From NCBI RefSeq assembly GCF_044458865.1, contig NZ_JBITIH010000002.1, forward strand, positions 434,001-498,000: a DNA stretch of 64,000 bases, read 5' to 3'. Numbering within the stretch: position 1 is the stretch's first letter; each line of letters starts with the position of its first letter. A program made the translations under genes and the position numbers. The DNA is from Micromonospora_G sp044458865. Lineage in GTDB: Bacteria > Actinomycetota > Actinomycetes > Mycobacteriales > Micromonosporaceae. The notes under the pieces were generated by a model. The model was not told the origin of the DNA and did no database searches. It worked only from the letters and a program-made list of their open reading frames with translations. This document shows, piece after piece, positions 32,662 through 42,203 of this stretch.

Positions 32662-34290
32662 GTGTCCACAGCAGACAACAGTCCGTGGTGGCGTGGAGCG
32701 GTGATCTACCAGGTGTATCCACGTAGCTTCGCCGACGGCAACGGCGACGGCATCGGCGACATCGCCGGCATCCGGTCCCGGCTGAATCACCTGTCCGCGC
32801 TTGGCGTCGACGCGATCTGGTTCAGTCCCTGGTACCCCTCGCCGATGGCCGACGCCGGCTACGACGTGGCCGACTACCGGGACATCGACCCGGTGTTCGG
32901 CACCCTGGCCGAGGTCGAAGCGTTGATCGCCGAGGCCCACGTGCTCGGCATCCGGACTATCGTCGACGTGGTCCCCAACCACTGCTCGGACCAGCACCCG
33001 TGGTTCCAGGCGGCGTTGGCCGGTGGGCCGGGCGCACCCGAACGGGAGCTGTTCTGGTTCCGCCCCGGTCGGGGCTCGAACGGCGACCAGCGGCCCACCG
33101 ACTGGGTCGGTGAGTTCGGCGGCGAGACCTGGACCCGGACGACCAACCCGGACGGCACCCCCGGCGACTGGTACCTGCACCTGTTCACCGCCGAACAGCC
33201 CGACTTCAACTGGGAACACCCACTGGTACGGGCCGAGTTCGAGGACGTACTGCGGTTCTGGTTCGACCGAGGCGTCGACGGCATCCGGATCGACTCCGCC
33301 GGGCTGCTGGTCAAGGACGGAACCCTGCCGGAGACGCTGCCCGACCGACCACACCCGTTCCGGGACCTCGACGGAGTGCACGAGATCTACCGGAGCTGGC
33401 GGCGGATCGCCGACGAGTACCCGGGCGACCGCGCCCTGATCGGCGAGGTCTGGATGCCGGACCGGCAACGGTTCGCCAACTATCTGCGCCCGGACGAACT
33501 GCACGCCGCGTTCAACTTCGACTTCCTCGGCTGCGCCTGGGACGCGGCGGCACTGCGGGAGAGCATCGACGGCACCCTGAACGCACACGAGCCGGTCGGT
33601 GCACCTGCCACCTGGGTTCTCTCCAACCACGACGTCACCCGGCACGTCACCCGGTACGGCCGCGAGGACACCACGTTCAGCTTCGCCAAGAAGCGCGAGG
33701 GGATCTTCACCGACCTCGAACTGGGGACCGTACGGGCCCGCGCGGCAGCCCTGCTCTCGCTCGCCCTGCCCGGTGCCGCGTACGTCTACCAGGGCGAGGA
33801 GCTGGGGCTCTGGGAGGTCGACGTCCCGCCGGAGCAGCGTACCGACCCGATGTGGCCGCGCTCCGGTTACATCGACCCGGGTCGTGACGGCTGCCGGGTG
33901 CCGCTGCCCTGGTCCGGGGACGCGCCCCCGTTCGGCTTCAGCCCGGACGGGGCCACCACCTCGCCCTGGTTGACGCAGCCGGCGGAGTGGAAGGGGCGTA
34001 CCGCCCAGGCGCAGATAGGGGATCCGTCCTCGATGCTGACGCTCTACCAGGAGGCGCTCCGGATCCGTCGGGCCGAGGCCGGTCTCGGTGACGGCCCGAT
34101 GAGCTGGCTCGACACCCCGGCCGAGGTGCTCGCCTTCGCCCGTGGCGAGGAGTTCGCCTGCGTGGTGAACCTCTCGGACGCCCCGGTGCCGTTGCCGGCG
34201 CACCGGTCGCGGCTGCTCGCCAGCGGGCCGCTCGACGGGGATCTACTCCCCCCGGACACCGCTGTCTGGCTCCGGACCGGAACGGCGTAG
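32662..34290 (+). CDS. GH13 alpha-glucosidase (cytoplasmic)
   Basis: The 542-residue glycoside hydrolase has the four GH13 regions: DVVPNHCSD, GIRIDSAGLL (nucleophile Asp), LIGEVWMP (acid/base Glu) and LSNHDVTRH (third Asp), and begins with the oligo-1,6-glucosidase/alpha-glucosidase signature WWRGAVIYQVYPRSFADGNGDGIGD. There is no signal peptide, so it hydrolyses imported alpha-glucosides in the cytoplasm to glucose. GTG 32662 is preferred over GTG 32656 on ribosome-binding spacing. Linkage position preference cannot be read from the sequence. Confidence 0.94.
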   Translation: MSTADNSPWWRGAVIYQVYPRSFADGNGDGIGDIAGIRSRLNHLSALGVDAIWFSPWYPSPMADAGYDVADYRDIDPVFGTLAEVEALIAEAHVLGIRTIVDVVPNHCSDQHPWFQAALAGGPGAPERELFWFRPGRGSNGDQRPTDWVGEFGGETWTRTTNPDGTPGDWYLHLFTAEQPDFNWEHPLVRAEFEDVLRFWFDRGVDGIRIDSAGLLVKDGTLPETLPDRPHPFRDLDGVHEIYRSWRRIADEYPGDRALIGEVWMPDRQRFANYLRPDELHAAFNFDFLGCAWDAAALRESIDGTLNAHEPVGAPATWVLSNHDVTRHVTRYGREDTTFSFAKKREGIFTDLELGTVRARAAALLSLALPGAAYVYQGEELGLWEVDVPPEQRTDPMWPRSGYIDPGRDGCRVPLPWSGDAPPFGFSPDGATTSPWLTQPAEWKGRTAQAQIGDPSSMLTLYQEALRIRRAEAGLGDGPMSWLDTPAEVLAFARGEEFACVVNLSDAPVPLPAHRSRLLASGPLDGDLLPPDTAVWLRTGTA

Positions 34291-34319
34291 TCATGCCCCG
34301 CCGAGACACCGCCGGGGGT

Positions 34320-34368
34320 AAGGAAGGGCCCCTTGTTATCGCTTTTTGTAGAGGAAGGGCCCCTTCCA
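34320..34368. repeat. Dispersed stem-loop element, copy C
   Basis: Left arm AGGAAGGGCCCCTT (34321-34334) and right arm from 34355 pair with one internal mismatch; the loop starts GTTATCGC and contains TTTTTGTAGAG. It lies 30 bp after the GH13 stop codon. Confidence 0.85.
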
Positions 34369-34422
34369 AACCCGCGACGGCACGGTGGTGTCCGCCGGTG
34401 GAGGGGACGCCGACCCCGTCTC

Positions 34423-34489
34423 CCGGCGGACATGCCGTACCCCCGATTTCTTCCGGCGGACATGCCGTACCCCCGATTTCTTCCGGCGG
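34423..34489. repeat. 30-bp tandem repeat, two copies
   Basis: Two identical 30-bp units (34423-34452 and 34453-34482) begin CCGGCGGACATGCCGTACCC, followed by a 7-bp start of a third. Non-coding. Confidence 0.9.
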
Positions 34490-34646
34490 CGGTCGGACGT
34501 CCCGGCTCCGTCGCCACCCTCAACACCGGCCGCTCCACCGGCCGGTTCGCTCGAAGGGGAGGTCTACGCGCCCTGATCCATTGCTGATTGCGGCTCCACG
34601 CGGCTCCACGTACAGGGGAATTGGTTTTCCTGACGAAAGGGATCCC

Positions 34647-37571
34647 ATGGCCATCCATGCTGCCGGCGCGCCCACGCCCGGCACCACCACCGCACCTCGC
34701 ACCCACCGCGCCCGGGTCGGGCTGGCAGTTCTCGCCAGCACCGCGATGGCCGCGGCGTCGATCAGCGTCCTCACGTTCACGTCGGCTGCGCCCGCCCAGG
34801 CCGCCGGCCTCTCCCCGTTCGACATCGTCGGCCGCGGCGCCACCGTGCCCTTCGTCGAGCAGGAAGCGGAGAACGTCGCCCACAACGGTTCCAAGATTGG
34901 CCCGACCCGCTACTACGGTCAGCTCCCCTCCGAGGCTTCGGGCCGGGAGGCGGTGACCCTGGACGGGGTCGGCGAGTACGTCGAGTTCACCCTGACCCGG
35001 CCAGCCGACGCGGTGACCTTCCGGTACAGCATTCCGGACAGCCCGGCCGGCACCGGCCGGGACGCCACCATCGACCTGCGAATCAACGGCAATGTGGTCA
35101 AGGCCGTGCCGGTGACCTCGAAGTACGGCTGGTACTACGGCGGTTACCCGTTCAACAACAACCCGGGTGACACCAATCCGCACCACTTCTACGACGAGGC
35201 CCGGACCCTGTTCGGGTCCACCTACCCGGCCGGCACCAAGGTGCGGCTCCAGGTCAGTTCCACCGCCCAGTCGCCCAGCTTCACCATCGACCTCGCCGAC
35301 TTCGAGCTGGTCGGCGGACCGATCGAGAAGCCGGCGAACGTGATCGACGTGGTGACGGACTTCGGTGCCGACCCGACCGGTGCGACCGACTCCACCGCCG
35401 ACTTCCAGGCGGCGGTCGACGCCGGAGCGGCGCAGGGCCGGGCGGTGTGGATTCCGCAGGGCAACTTCACCCTCTGGGACCACGTGGTGGTCGACCGAGT
35501 GACGCTGCGCGGCGCCGGCCCGTGGTATTCGGTGCTCGGCGGGCGGCACCCGACCCAGCGCAACCGGGCCGTCGGCATCTACGGCAAGTACGTCCCGGGT
35601 GGCGGCTACACCGGTCCGGTACGCCCGCACGAGGCGAACGGTCCCAGCCGCAACGTCACCGTGCGGGACTTCGCCATCATCGGCGACATCCGGGAGCGGG
35701 TCGACGACGACCAGGTGAACGCGTTCGGCGGGGCGATGACGGACTCGGTCATCGACAACATCTGGATGCAGCACACCAAGGTCGGGGCCTGGATGGACGG
35801 CCCGATGGACAACTTCACCATCCGCAACAGCCGCATCCTGGACCAGACCGCGGACGGGGTGAACTTCCACACCGGGGTCACCAATTCCACGGTCACCAAC
35901 ACGTTCGTCCGCAACACCGGCGACGACGCGCTGGCGATGTGGGCGCAGAACGTGCCGAACGTCAACAACTCCTTCACCCACAACACCATCGGTGTGACGC
36001 TGTTGGCGAACCACCTGGTCAGCTACGGTGGCCGGGACATCAAGATCACGGACAACGTGACCGCCGACTCGCTCACCAACGGTGGCGGCATCCACGTCGC
36101 CAACCGATACCCCGGCGTGCAAGGGCAGACCGCGGTGCTCGGCACCTGGACGATCGCCCGTAACACCCTGATCCGCAACGGCAACTCCGACTACAACTGG
36201 CAGTTCGGGGTTGGGGCGATCTGGTTCTCCGCACTCAACGAGGCGTTCCAGAACCCCACCATCAACATCACCGACACTGACATTTTGGACAGCTCGTACG
36301 CCGCGCTGCACTGGATCGAGGGCCAGACCCGGGGAATCAACTTCAACAACGTCAACATCGTCGGGGCCGGGACGTACGCGCTCCAGGTGCAGGCGAACAG
36401 CCAGGTTTCCTTCACCAACGTACGAGCCAGCGGGATCGCCCAGCCCAAGCCGATCCACAACTGTGTCGGCAGCGGGTTCCAGATCACCCAGGGCTCCGGC
36501 AACTCGGGCTGGTACACCGACACCCCGGACTGCGGCCCCTGGCCGACGCCGGTCTGGAACAACGGACCGACCAGTCCGCCGCCGACGGGCACGCCGCCCA
36601 CCACACCGCCCACCACACCGCCGACGACCCCGCCCACCACGCCCCCGACCACGCCCCCGGGCGGCAACCTGGCGCAGGGTAGGACCATCACGGCGACCAG
36701 CACCTCCCAGGGGTACGTGGCGTCGAACGCCAACGACGGCAGCGCCACCAGCTACTGGGAGAGCGCCAACGGCTCCTTCCCACAGTCGTTGACTGTCGAC
36801 CTCGGTACGGTGGTGAACACCAACAGGGTGGTGGTGAAGCTGCCGCCGGGCTGGGAGACCCGTACCCAGACCTTCACGGTCCAGGGTTCGGCGGACGGGA
36901 GCTTCCCCGCGATCGTCCCGTCGGCCGGATACACCTTCAACCCGGCCACCGGTAACGCGGTGTCGATCGTCCTGCCGTCGGCAAACCGTCGCTACCTCCG
37001 GTTGACCTTCACCGGCAACACGGGCTGGCCGGCCGGTCAGGTCTCCGAATTCGAGGTGTACGGCAGCGGCAGCACTCCGCCGCCCACCACGCCTCCGCCG
37101 ACGACGCCCCCGCCCACCACACCTCCGCCCACCACTCCGCCGCCGGCCAACAGCAACCTGGCCCTCGGTCGGCCGATCACGGTGACCACCGTGGCCGACG
37201 TGTACGGCGGCGCGAACGCGGTCGACGGCAACCCGAACACCTACTGGGAGAGCGCCAACAACGCCTTCCCGCAGTCGATCACGGTCGATCTCGGGCAGGT
37301 CCGGTCGGTGTCCCGGGTGGTACTGAAGCTCCCACCGGCGGCGGCGTGGCAGACGCGTACCCAGACGTTGTCGGTGCTCGGCTCCACCACCGGTCAGGTG
37401 CCGTACGCGACCCTCAAGGCATCGGCGGGCTACACCTTCAACCCGTCTTCGGGCAACACCGCCACGGTCACCTTCCCAGCGACCTCGCAGCGGTACCTGC
37501 GTCTGACGTTCACCGGTAACACCGGCTGGCCCGCCGGTCAGCTCTCCGAGTACGAGGTCTACGCCTCCTGA
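34647..37571 (+). CDS. Secreted GH87-like alpha-1,3-glucanase/mycodextranase with two F5/8C modules
   Basis: A long signal peptide (~53 residues) is followed by a CBM35-like domain (~60-195, VEQEAENVAHNG), a right-handed beta-helix (~231-640), a PT-rich linker, an F5/8C (CBM32-like) module (~673-806), another PT linker and a second F5/8C module (~834-974). The beta-helix begins VVTDFGADPTGATDSTADFQ and carries NTGDDALAMW with adjacent Asp426-Asp427, as at the active site of GH87 alpha-1,3-glucanases. It should cut alpha-1,3 (or mixed 1,3/1,4) glucan outside the cell. GAAAGGGAT precedes ATG 34647. Confidence 0.82.
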   Translation: MAIHAAGAPTPGTTTAPRTHRARVGLAVLASTAMAAASISVLTFTSAAPAQAAGLSPFDIVGRGATVPFVEQEAENVAHNGSKIGPTRYYGQLPSEASGREAVTLDGVGEYVEFTLTRPADAVTFRYSIPDSPAGTGRDATIDLRINGNVVKAVPVTSKYGWYYGGYPFNNNPGDTNPHHFYDEARTLFGSTYPAGTKVRLQVSSTAQSPSFTIDLADFELVGGPIEKPANVIDVVTDFGADPTGATDSTADFQAAVDAGAAQGRAVWIPQGNFTLWDHVVVDRVTLRGAGPWYSVLGGRHPTQRNRAVGIYGKYVPGGGYTGPVRPHEANGPSRNVTVRDFAIIGDIRERVDDDQVNAFGGAMTDSVIDNIWMQHTKVGAWMDGPMDNFTIRNSRILDQTADGVNFHTGVTNSTVTNTFVRNTGDDALAMWAQNVPNVNNSFTHNTIGVTLLANHLVSYGGRDIKITDNVTADSLTNGGGIHVANRYPGVQGQTAVLGTWTIARNTLIRNGNSDYNWQFGVGAIWFSALNEAFQNPTINITDTDILDSSYAALHWIEGQTRGINFNNVNIVGAGTYALQVQANSQVSFTNVRASGIAQPKPIHNCVGSGFQITQGSGNSGWYTDTPDCGPWPTPVWNNGPTSPPPTGTPPTTPPTTPPTTPPTTPPTTPPGGNLAQGRTITATSTSQGYVASNANDGSATSYWESANGSFPQSLTVDLGTVVNTNRVVVKLPPGWETRTQTFTVQGSADGSFPAIVPSAGYTFNPATGNAVSIVLPSANRRYLRLTFTGNTGWPAGQVSEFEVYGSGSTPPPTTPPPTTPPPTTPPPTTPPPANSNLALGRPITVTTVADVYGGANAVDGNPNTYWESANNAFPQSITVDLGQVRSVSRVVLKLPPAAAWQTRTQTLSVLGSTTGQVPYATLKASAGYTFNPSSGNTATVTFPATSQRYLRLTFTGNTGWPAGQLSEYEVYAS

Positions 37572-37573
37572 GG

Positions 37574-37625
37574 TTAGGAAGGGCCCCTTGTACAACGGAA
37601 AGCGATAACAAGGGGCCCTTCCTTC
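37574..37625. repeat. Dispersed stem-loop element, copy D (inverted orientation)
   Basis: Arms 37576-37590 and 37609-37623 form a perfect 15-bp stem. Read on the minus strand, the loop begins TTATCGCTTTCCG and contains TTGTAC, so this copy is inverted relative to the other three. It starts 2 bp after the stop codon of the first glucanase. Confidence 0.87.
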
Positions 37626-37732
37626 CCTCCCGTCGGCACTAATTGGGTGCGGGTGATGTTGCCCGTCCCGTCGGCCCGTAGGGCTTTCGCGCCACCCCTT
37701 CTGACGTTCCAGCCCGAAGTTGGAGGAACGCA

Positions 37733-40700
37733 ATGAGAACCAACCCCGTCCCCTGGCGTCCGCTGGCGGCGACGCTCGCGACCGGACTGGTCGTGTCGCT
37801 CGCGCCAGCCCTGCCAGCATCAGCCGCGCCCGTCGACCAGACGAGCCCGACCAACCTCGCCGCAGGCAGAGCCGCCGCGGCGACCAGTGCCGCCGCCGGC
37901 CACGACGCCGCCAAGATCAAAGATGGTGACCAGGGGAGCTACTGGCAGGGCAGCGGTGCCTTCCCGCAGGCCGCCACGGTCGACCTCGGCAAGAGCGCCA
38001 CCATCGACCGGGTCACGTTGAAGCTGCCCAAGGGCTGGTCGAAGCGGACCCAGACGCTCGCCATCCAGGGCAGCCCCGACGGTACGGCATACAGCACCAT
38101 CGTCGGCTCGGCCAGCTACACCTTCAGCCCGTCGGCCGGGAACCTGGTGACGGTCAAGTTCCCGGCCACCAACACCCGGTACGTCCGGGCCGACGTCACC
38201 GCCAACAGCGGTGCTGGCGCCGCGCAGCTCGCCGAGTTGGAGGCGCACGAGGCGGCGGTCTCGAACGTCAACCTCGCCGCCGCTGCGGCGGTGGTCTCCG
38301 TGTCCGCGAGCAGCTTCGCCGACGTCTACGGGGCGGGCAACGCGAACGACGGCAACGCCAACACCTACTGGGAGAGCGCCAACAACGCGTTCCCGCAGTG
38401 GATCCAGGCTGACCTCGGCTCTGCCGTCAGCGTGAACCGGCTGGTGCTGAAGCTGCCGCCGGCCTCCGCCTGGCAGACCCGTACGCAGACGCTCAGCGTG
38501 CAGGGCAGTAACAACAGCGGTGGGCCGTTCTCCACCATCGTGGCGTCGGCCGGGTACACCTTCAACCCGGCCACCGGCAACACCGTGACGATCAACTTCA
38601 ACGCCGCCGCCGCCCGCTACGTGCGGCTGAACATCACCGCCAACACCGGTTGGCCGGCCGGGCAACTCTCCGAGTTCGAGGTGTACGGGCCGACGGAGGG
38701 TGACACCCAGGCGCCGACCGCGCCCGGGAGCCTCGCCTACACCGAGCCGGGATCGGGGCAGATTCGGCTCACCTGGAACGCCTCGACCGACAACGTGGGC
38801 GTGACCGGGTACGACGTCTACGCCAACGGCGTGCTGCGTACCAGCGTGGCGGGGAACGTGTTGACGTACACCGACAGTCAGCCGGCGACGGCGACGGTGT
38901 CGTACTACGTTCGGGCGAAGGACGCGGCCGGGAACCAGTCGGGCAACAGCAACACGGTGACCCGTACCGGCACGCCGGGTGGAGACAACCAGGCGCCGAC
39001 CGTGCCGGGGAACCTCACCTTCACCGAGCCGGGGTCGGGGCAGATTCGGCTGGCCTGGGGTGCGTCGAGTGACAACGTCGGGGTGAGCGGGTACGACGTC
39101 TACGCCAACGGCGCGTTGCGTACCAGCGTGGCGGGGAACGTGTTGACGTACACCGACAGTCAGCCGGCGACGGCGACGGTGTCGTACTACGTTCGGGCGA
39201 AGGACGCGGCCGGGAACCAGTCGGGCAACAGCAACACGGTGACCCGTACCGGAAGCACCCCCGGTGGCTCGAACCTGGCCGTCGGCAAGCCGGTCACCGC
39301 CTCGGGATCGACCTTCACCTTCGTGCCGACCAACGCGAACGACAACAACGTCGCCACCTACTGGGAGGGGAACAACTTCCCGAGCGTGCTGACGGTCGCA
39401 CTGGGCGCGAACGCCACGGTCAACCAGATCGTGGTGAAGCTGAACCCGGACGCTGCCTGGGGTCCGCGTACGCAGAACATCCAGGTGCTCGGCCGGGAGC
39501 AGAGCAGCACCTCGTTCACCAGCATCTCCGGGGCGCAGGGCTACAACTTCAGCCCGGCGACGGGGAACACGGTGACGATCCCGGTCAGTGCCACGGTTGC
39601 CGACGTCCGGCTCTCGATCGCCTCGAACAGCGGCGCTCCGGGCGGGCAGGTGGCCGAGATCCAGATCATCGGCGTGCCGGCGCCGAACCCGGACCTGACC
39701 ATCACCGGGATGGCGTTCACCCCGACCTCGCCGGTGGAGACCGACGCGGTCACCCTGTCGGCCACGGTCCGCAACGGCGGCAGCGCCGCCTCACCCGCGA
39801 GCAACGTCAACTTCTACCTGGGTACGACGCTCGCCGGCACCGCCTCGGTGGGTGGGCTGGCGGCGGGTGCCTCCACCACGGTCACCGCGAACGTCGGTCC
39901 GCGCAACGCGGGAACCTACCCGCTGAGCGCCAAGGTCGACGAGGCGAACACGGTGATCGAGCAGAACGACACGAACAACAGCTTCACCAACCCGTCCTCG
40001 CTGGTCGTCTCGCCGGTGGCCAGCTCGGACCTGGTCGTCTCGCCGGTGGCGTGGTCGCCGAGCAACCCGGCCGCCGGTAACACGGTCACCTTCACGGTGG
40101 CGATCAAGAACCAGGGCACGGTCGCCTCCGCCGGTGGCGCCCACGGCATCACGCTCACGGTGGTCAACCCGGCCAACGGCGCGGTGCTGCGTACCCTGAC
40201 CGGTTCCTACACTGGCACGATCGCGGCCGGTGCCACCACCGCCCCGGTCAACCTCGGCACCTGGACCGCCGTCAACGGCCGGTACGACGTACGCGTCGTG
40301 CTCGCCGACGACGCCAACGAGCTGCCGGTGAAGCGGGTCAACAACACCAGCACCACCGGGTTCTTCGTCGGTCGTGGGGCGAACCTGCCGTACGAGATGT
40401 ACGAGGCGGAGGACGGCCTGGTCGGCGGCGGCGCGCAGGTGGTCGGGCCGAACCGGGTCATCGGTGACCTGGCCGGTGAGGCGTCCGGGCGCCGCGCGGT
40501 GACCCTGAACTCGACCGGCAACTTCGTCGAGTTCACCACCAAGGCCAGTACGAACACGCTCGTCACCCGCTTCTCCATCCCGGACGCGCCGGGTGGTGGC
40601 GGGATCAACTCGACGCTCAACGTCTACGTCGACAACGTGTTCCACAAGGCGATCCCGCTGACCTCGAAGTACATCTGGCTCTACGGGGCCGAGGCCGGCC

Positions 40701-42046
40701 CGAGCAACTCCCCGGGTGCGGGTGCGCCTCGGCACATCTACGACGAGGCGAACATCTTCCTGGACGCCACCATCCCGGCGGGCAGCAAGATCAAGCTCCA
40801 GAAGGACGCCGCGAACACCACCACGTACGCGATCGACTTCATCAACACGGAACTGGTCGCCGCGGTGGCGAACCCGGACCCGGCCCGGTTCGCGGTGCCG
40901 ACCGGTTTCACCCACCAGGACGTACAGAATGCCCTGGACCGGGCCCGGCAGGACGCCAACCTGATCGGTGTCTACCTGCCGGCGGGCACCTACCAGACGC
41001 AGTCGAAGTTCAACGTGTACGGCAAGGCGCTCCAGATCGTCGGCGCGGGTCCCTGGTACACCCGGTTCGCCGCGCCGGCAAACCAGGAGAACACCGATGT
41101 CGGCTTCGACGCGCAGGCGTCGGCGAACGGGTCGAGTTTCACCGGTTTCTCGTACTTCGGGAACTACACCTCCCGTATCGACGGGCCGGGCAAGGTGTTC
41201 AACCTCTCCCGCACCTCGAACATGACGTTCGACAACATCTGGGTGGAGCACCAGATGTGCATGTTCTGGGGCCTGGGGGTCACCAACACCACGATCAAGA
41301 ACTCCCGGATCCGGAACACGTACGCCGATGGCACGAACATGACCAACGGCAGCAACAACAACCTGATCAGCAACGTCGAGGGTCGGACCAACGGTGACGA
41401 CGCGTTCGCGCTCTTCTCCGCGACCGACAGCGGTGGCGGTGCCAACACCGGCAACGTGTTCGAGAACCTGACCGCCACGCTGACCTGGCGTGCGGCGGGT
41501 GTCGCGGTGTACGGCGGACAGAACAACATCTTCCGCAACATGTACATCGCCGACATGTTGACCTACTCCGGCATCACGATCAGCTCGCTCGACTTCGGTT
41601 ATCCGTTCATCGGGTTCGGTCCGGGGCTCACGACGATCGAGAACGCCTCGATCGTCCGGGCCGGTGGTCACTTCTGGGGCGCGCAGACATTCCCCGCGAT
41701 CTGGATCTTTGCCGCGTCGAAGGAGCTACGCGCCATCCGTATCAACAACGTCGACATCGTCGACCCGACGTACCACGGCATCATGTTCCAGTCGAACTAC
41801 AGCGGTGGTCAGGCCACCCAGGCGGTGACCGACACCGTTCTCACCAACATCTCGATCAGTGGCGCGCAGAAGAGCGGTGACGCCTTCGACGCCAAGTCCG
41901 GATTCGGTATCTGGGCGAACGAGTTGCCCGAGCCCGGCCAGGGTCCGGTGGTCGGTTCCGCCACCTTCAACAACGTCCGGTTCAGCAACAACTTCCAGAA
42001 CATCCGCAACACCACGTCGACCTTCACCATCACCGTCAACCCGTGA
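37733..42046 (+). CDS. Secreted multidomain GH87-like glucanase (F5/8C, FN3, CARDB, CBM35, beta-helix)
   Basis: The 1437-residue protein has a signal peptide (~32), two F5/8C modules (~38-320), two FN3 domains (~323-510), a third F5/8C-like module (~513-645), two CARDB-type domains (~650-880), a CBM35-like domain (~885-1045, YEMYEAEDG) and a C-terminal beta-helix (~1050-1437). The helix contains RTNGDDAFALF with Asp1222-Asp1223, matching the active-site block of its neighbour. Catalytic-domain-last architecture resembles bacterial GH87 alpha-1,3-glucanases. GGAGG lies before the ATG. It probably works with the preceding enzyme. Confidence 0.8.
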   Translation: MRTNPVPWRPLAATLATGLVVSLAPALPASAAPVDQTSPTNLAAGRAAAATSAAAGHDAAKIKDGDQGSYWQGSGAFPQAATVDLGKSATIDRVTLKLPKGWSKRTQTLAIQGSPDGTAYSTIVGSASYTFSPSAGNLVTVKFPATNTRYVRADVTANSGAGAAQLAELEAHEAAVSNVNLAAAAAVVSVSASSFADVYGAGNANDGNANTYWESANNAFPQWIQADLGSAVSVNRLVLKLPPASAWQTRTQTLSVQGSNNSGGPFSTIVASAGYTFNPATGNTVTINFNAAAARYVRLNITANTGWPAGQLSEFEVYGPTEGDTQAPTAPGSLAYTEPGSGQIRLTWNASTDNVGVTGYDVYANGVLRTSVAGNVLTYTDSQPATATVSYYVRAKDAAGNQSGNSNTVTRTGTPGGDNQAPTVPGNLTFTEPGSGQIRLAWGASSDNVGVSGYDVYANGALRTSVAGNVLTYTDSQPATATVSYYVRAKDAAGNQSGNSNTVTRTGSTPGGSNLAVGKPVTASGSTFTFVPTNANDNNVATYWEGNNFPSVLTVALGANATVNQIVVKLNPDAAWGPRTQNIQVLGREQSSTSFTSISGAQGYNFSPATGNTVTIPVSATVADVRLSIASNSGAPGGQVAEIQIIGVPAPNPDLTITGMAFTPTSPVETDAVTLSATVRNGGSAASPASNVNFYLGTTLAGTASVGGLAAGASTTVTANVGPRNAGTYPLSAKVDEANTVIEQNDTNNSFTNPSSLVVSPVASSDLVVSPVAWSPSNPAAGNTVTFTVAIKNQGTVASAGGAHGITLTVVNPANGAVLRTLTGSYTGTIAAGATTAPVNLGTWTAVNGRYDVRVVLADDANELPVKRVNNTSTTGFFVGRGANLPYEMYEAEDGLVGGGAQVVGPNRVIGDLAGEASGRRAVTLNSTGNFVEFTTKASTNTLVTRFSIPDAPGGGGINSTLNVYVDNVFHKAIPLTSKYIWLYGAEAGPSNSPGAGAPRHIYDEANIFLDATIPAGSKIKLQKDAANTTTYAIDFINTELVAAVANPDPARFAVPTGFTHQDVQNALDRARQDANLIGVYLPAGTYQTQSKFNVYGKALQIVGAGPWYTRFAAPANQENTDVGFDAQASANGSSFTGFSYFGNYTSRIDGPGKVFNLSRTSNMTFDNIWVEHQMCMFWGLGVTNTTIKNSRIRNTYADGTNMTNGSNNNLISNVEGRTNGDDAFALFSATDSGGGANTGNVFENLTATLTWRAAGVAVYGGQNNIFRNMYIADMLTYSGITISSLDFGYPFIGFGPGLTTIENASIVRAGGHFWGAQTFPAIWIFAASKELRAIRINNVDIVDPTYHGIMFQSNYSGGQATQAVTDTVLTNISISGAQKSGDAFDAKSGFGIWANELPEPGQGPVVGSATFNNVRFSNNFQNIRNTTSTFTITVNP
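38835..39252 (+). repeat. 136-bp perfect direct repeat within FN3 modules
   Basis: Bases 38835-38970 and 39117-39252 are identical, spaced 282 bp (94 codons), and cover the C-terminal half of each FN3 domain. The flanking halves differ, pointing to recent gene conversion or duplication. Confidence 0.9.
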
Positions 42047-42087
42047 GGGTGACGCGGTACGTCGGCAGGCGGTAGCAGGTAACCGGT

Positions 42088-42129
42088 GACAGGTGCCGCC
42101 GGGAGGCTCGTTCTCCCGGCGGCACTGTC
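42088..42129 (+). terminator. Strong hairpin terminator after the second glucanase
   Basis: TGCCGCCGGGAG and CTCCCGGCGGCA pair perfectly (12 bp) around an 7-nt loop, extended by GACAG/CTGTC below a one-base bulge. It is 40 bp after the stop codon; no U tract follows. Confidence 0.75.
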
Positions 42130-42191
42130 ATGTCCGGGTCACTGACGTCGATCACTGTCCGGACCCCCGTCCCTGCTGGCACGGCCAGTCA

Positions 42192-42197
42192 TATGAT
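42192..42197 (+). promoter_or_regulatory. -10 element of a leaderless promoter
   Basis: TATGAT followed by 6 nt and ATG 42204; the best consensus match among the leaderless promoters of the window. Confidence 0.65.
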
Positions 42198-42203
42198 CAT
42201 TTC

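Larger units (their letters stand above)
34291..34646. other. Intergenic region: stem-loop element, tandem repeat and leader
   Basis: These 356 bases hold stem-loop copy C (34320-34368), a two-copy 30-bp tandem repeat (34423-34482) and a more AT-rich leader before the secreted glucanase gene. An open frame runs through it but has no coding character. Confidence 0.6.

Noticed and set aside
34044..37820. Minus-strand open frame of 1258 codons antisense to the first glucanase
   Set aside because: It is a GC-driven shadow: composition is Arg/Gly/Val-biased, there is no domain, and the plus strand encodes a clear multidomain protein.
39791..41671. Minus-strand frame of 626 codons antisense to the second glucanase
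   Set aside because: Arg/Val/Gly-rich shadow without start signals or motifs.
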